Assembly: GCA_963205115.1 (NCBI GenBank)
Contig: CAUJHV010000034.1
Coordinates: forward strand, 124,001-188,000
Source of the DNA: Pseudomonadota bacterium
GTDB lineage: Bacteria; Pseudomonadota; Gammaproteobacteria; Burkholderiales; Burkholderiaceae_C
Direction of reading: 5' to 3'
Length of the DNA: 64,000 nucleotides
Shown: one piece after another, positions 62,844 through 64,000 of the stretch
Numbering within the stretch: the first letter of the stretch is position 1
How the letters are laid out: each line of letters starts with the position of its first letter
Made by a program: the position numbers and the translations under genes
The notes under the pieces: generated by a model
Databases searched by the model: none
Told to the model about the DNA's origin: nothing
What the model saw: the letters and a program-made list of their open reading frames with translations, nothing else

Positions 62844-63908
62844 TCAGGCCGAGCGCGCGACATCGCGCAGCAGGCCGCGCTGCTTGGCCATGGTCATCGC
62901 GGTGTCCTCGATCATGTCCTCCTGGCCCGCAATCATCTTGCGCCGGCCGAGTTCGACCAGGATGTCGCGCGCCGGCACGCCGAAGCGCTGGGCCGCGCGC
63001 TTGGCGTGCAGCAGGAAGGTGGAGTAGACGCCCGCAAAACCCAGGGTCAGCGAATCGCGGTCGACACGAACCATGTGGTCCATCATCGGCACGATGACCT
63101 CCTCGGCCACGTCCATCAGCTTGAAGAGGTCCACGCCGGTCTCGATGCCCATGCGTTCGCACACCGCCACCAGCACCTCCAGCGGCGTATTGCCCGCGCC
63201 GGCACCCAGGCCCGCCACCGACGCGTCGATGCGGCTGGCGCCCGCCGCGATGGCCGCGATGGAATTGCTGATGCCCAGGCCCAGGTTGTGGTGGCCGTGG
63301 AAGCCGATCTCGGTCTCGGGCTTCAGCACGTCGCGCAGGCGCGAGACGGCTTCGGTCACGTCGTCCGGCAGCATGGCGCCGGCGGAATCGGTGATGTAGA
63401 GCGTCTGTGCGCCGTAGCCTTCCATCAGCTGGGCCTGCTGCGCCAGGCCTTCGGGCGAATTCAGGTGCGCCATCATCAGGAAGCCTGTGGTGTCCATGCC
63501 CAGCTTGCGCGCATAGGCGATGTGCTGCGGCGAGGTATCGGCCTCGGTGCAATGCGTCGCCACGTGCACGCTGCGTGCGCCGCAGTCGTAGGCCGATTGC
63601 AGCTCGCGCATCGTGCCCAGGCCCGGGATCAGCAGCACCGACACCTTGGCGCGCTTCAACTGGGGCACCACGGCCCGCAGGTAGGCCTCATTGCTGGCCA
63701 GCGCAAAGCCGTGCTGCAGCGAGTTGCCGCCCAGGCCCGCGCCGTGGCTCACCTGCATGAGCTGGATGCCGGCGTCGTCCAGCGCGCAGGCCACCTTGAC
63801 CATCTGCTCGATGCTGATCTGCTCGCGCTTGGCATGCATGCCATCGCGCAGGCACATGTCGTGCAGCAGGACCTTGCGGCCCTTGAGTCCGTTCTTGGCG
63901 ATCGTCAT
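62844..63908 (-). CDS. dmpG: 4-hydroxy-2-oxovalerate aldolase
   Basis: 354 residues. [19 protein letters not shown] (metal Asp, Arg), [30 protein letters not shown] and [28 protein letters not shown] (metal His pair) identify the DmpG/BphI/MhpE aldolase. It cleaves 4-hydroxy-2-oxovalerate to pyruvate and acetaldehyde at the end of catechol meta-cleavage. The partner acetaldehyde dehydrogenase is expected immediately upstream, and a fragment of a gene is there at the window edge. Confidence 0.97.
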   Translation of the reverse strand: MTIAKNGLKGRKVLLHDMCLRDGMHAKREQISIEQMVKVACALDDAGIQLMQVSHGAGLGGNSLQHGFALASNEAYLRAVVPQLKRAKVSVLLIPGLGTMRELQSAYDCGARSVHVATHCTEADTSPQHIAYARKLGMDTTGFLMMAHLNSPEGLAQQAQLMEGYGAQTLYITDSAGAMLPDDVTEAVSRLRDVLKPETEIGFHGHHNLGLGISNSIAAIAAGASRIDASVAGLGAGAGNTPLEVLVAVCERMGIETGVDLFKLMDVAEEVIVPMMDHMVRVDRDSLTLGFAGVYSTFLLHAKRAAQRFGVPARDILVELGRRKMIAGQEDMIEDTAMTMAKQRGLLRDVARSA

Positions 63909-63921
63909 GGGGTGTGATTCC

Positions 63922-64000
63922 TCAGGCAGCTGCCACGGCAGGCGCGGTGGGCTTCAGGGTGATGGTGCCGGCCAGGATCTCGTCGGCAAACATCTCGGCC
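63922..64000 (-). CDS. C-terminal fragment of a gene upstream of dmpG, probably acetaldehyde dehydrogenase (acylating)
   Basis: Only the last 25 codons are in the window, reading [21 protein letters not shown] to a TGA at 63922. The stop lies 13 bp before the dmpG ATG, so it is in the same operon. DmpF is the expected partner, channelling acetaldehyde from the aldolase, but the fragment is too short to identify on its own. Confidence 0.45.
   Translation of the reverse strand, partial: AEMFADEILAGTITLKPTAPAVAAA

Noticed and set aside
1-64000. CRISPR arrays, insertion sequences, prophage genes, tRNA or rRNA genes
   Set aside because: I saw no regularly spaced direct repeats, transposase or integrase motifs, or RNA-gene signatures. 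A dedicated tRNA or Rfam scan could still reveal something I missed.

Overview
This 64 kb window is chromosomal DNA of a GC-rich betaproteobacterium, most likely Burkholderiales of the Comamonadaceae type. The evidence is indirect but consistent: very high GC, a Bug-type periplasmic binding protein, several TRAP components, a tryptophan-to-anthraniloyl-CoA gene set, a meta-cleavage aldolase, and a glnA/ntrB/ntrC cluster. Genes are dense on both strands. I see no rRNA, tRNA, CRISPR array, insertion sequence or prophage. Both edges cut genes: a hybrid sensor kinase on the left and a meta-cleavage operon on the right.

Layout. 1-9 kb: CHASE/PAS hybrid histidine kinase, HpaI-type aldolase, dienelactone hydrolase, beta-helix surface protein, a serine/threonine kinase fused to a universal-stress domain, and a YkgJ-type cysteine-cluster protein. 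9-12 kb: a ferredoxin-truncated globin-zinc ribbon fusion, then a yybP-ykoY (Mn2+) riboswitch ahead of a TerC-family exporter and a small unknown protein. 12-20 kb: tryptophan catabolism (aryl-CoA ligase, kynU, kynA and an animal-type AFMID formamidase), a Fur-boxed iron-binding protein and a PepP-type peptidase. 20-23 kb: translationally coupled threonate genes ltnD-otnK-(small ORF)-otnC. 23-31 kb: copper chaperone, NudC, a Nudix-MBL fusion, CaiB/BaiF racemase, Gph and an aldehyde dehydrogenase. 31-37 kb: a lipoprotein, an HSL-type esterase, an orphan DctP, an orphan PxpB, a di-heme peroxidase and WrbA. 37-43 kb: ntrC, ntrB, a coiled-coil protein, glnA with a sigma-54/NtrC control region and an intrinsic terminator, and a CinA-like protein. 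43-51 kb: an overlapping AIM24/YVTN/deacetylase/desaturase operon, CrcB, an SRAP protein, a DAO-family oxidase and Ppx. 51-55 kb: a complete TRAP transporter with otnI. 55-59 kb: a broken PKD-domain gene, two glycosyltransferases and a Bug protein. 59-64 kb: a ligase-associated exonuclease, an ATP-dependent DNA ligase homologue that has lost catalytic residues, an atypical SDR and dmpG.

How the genes fit together. The otn/ltn genes at 20-23 kb and the dctPQM-otnI operon at 51-55 kb together give uptake plus all four steps from L-threonate to dihydroxyacetone phosphate. The kyn genes plus the formamidase and the CoA ligase convert tryptophan to anthraniloyl-CoA. The most unusual item is the exonuclease-ligase pair at 58.8-62.0 kb. 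The ligase reading frame is intact, but the motif I lysine is alanine, the motif III glutamate is methionine, and the motif V Lys-x-Lys is Thr-Trp-Pro. The usual helicase and phosphoesterase partners are absent.
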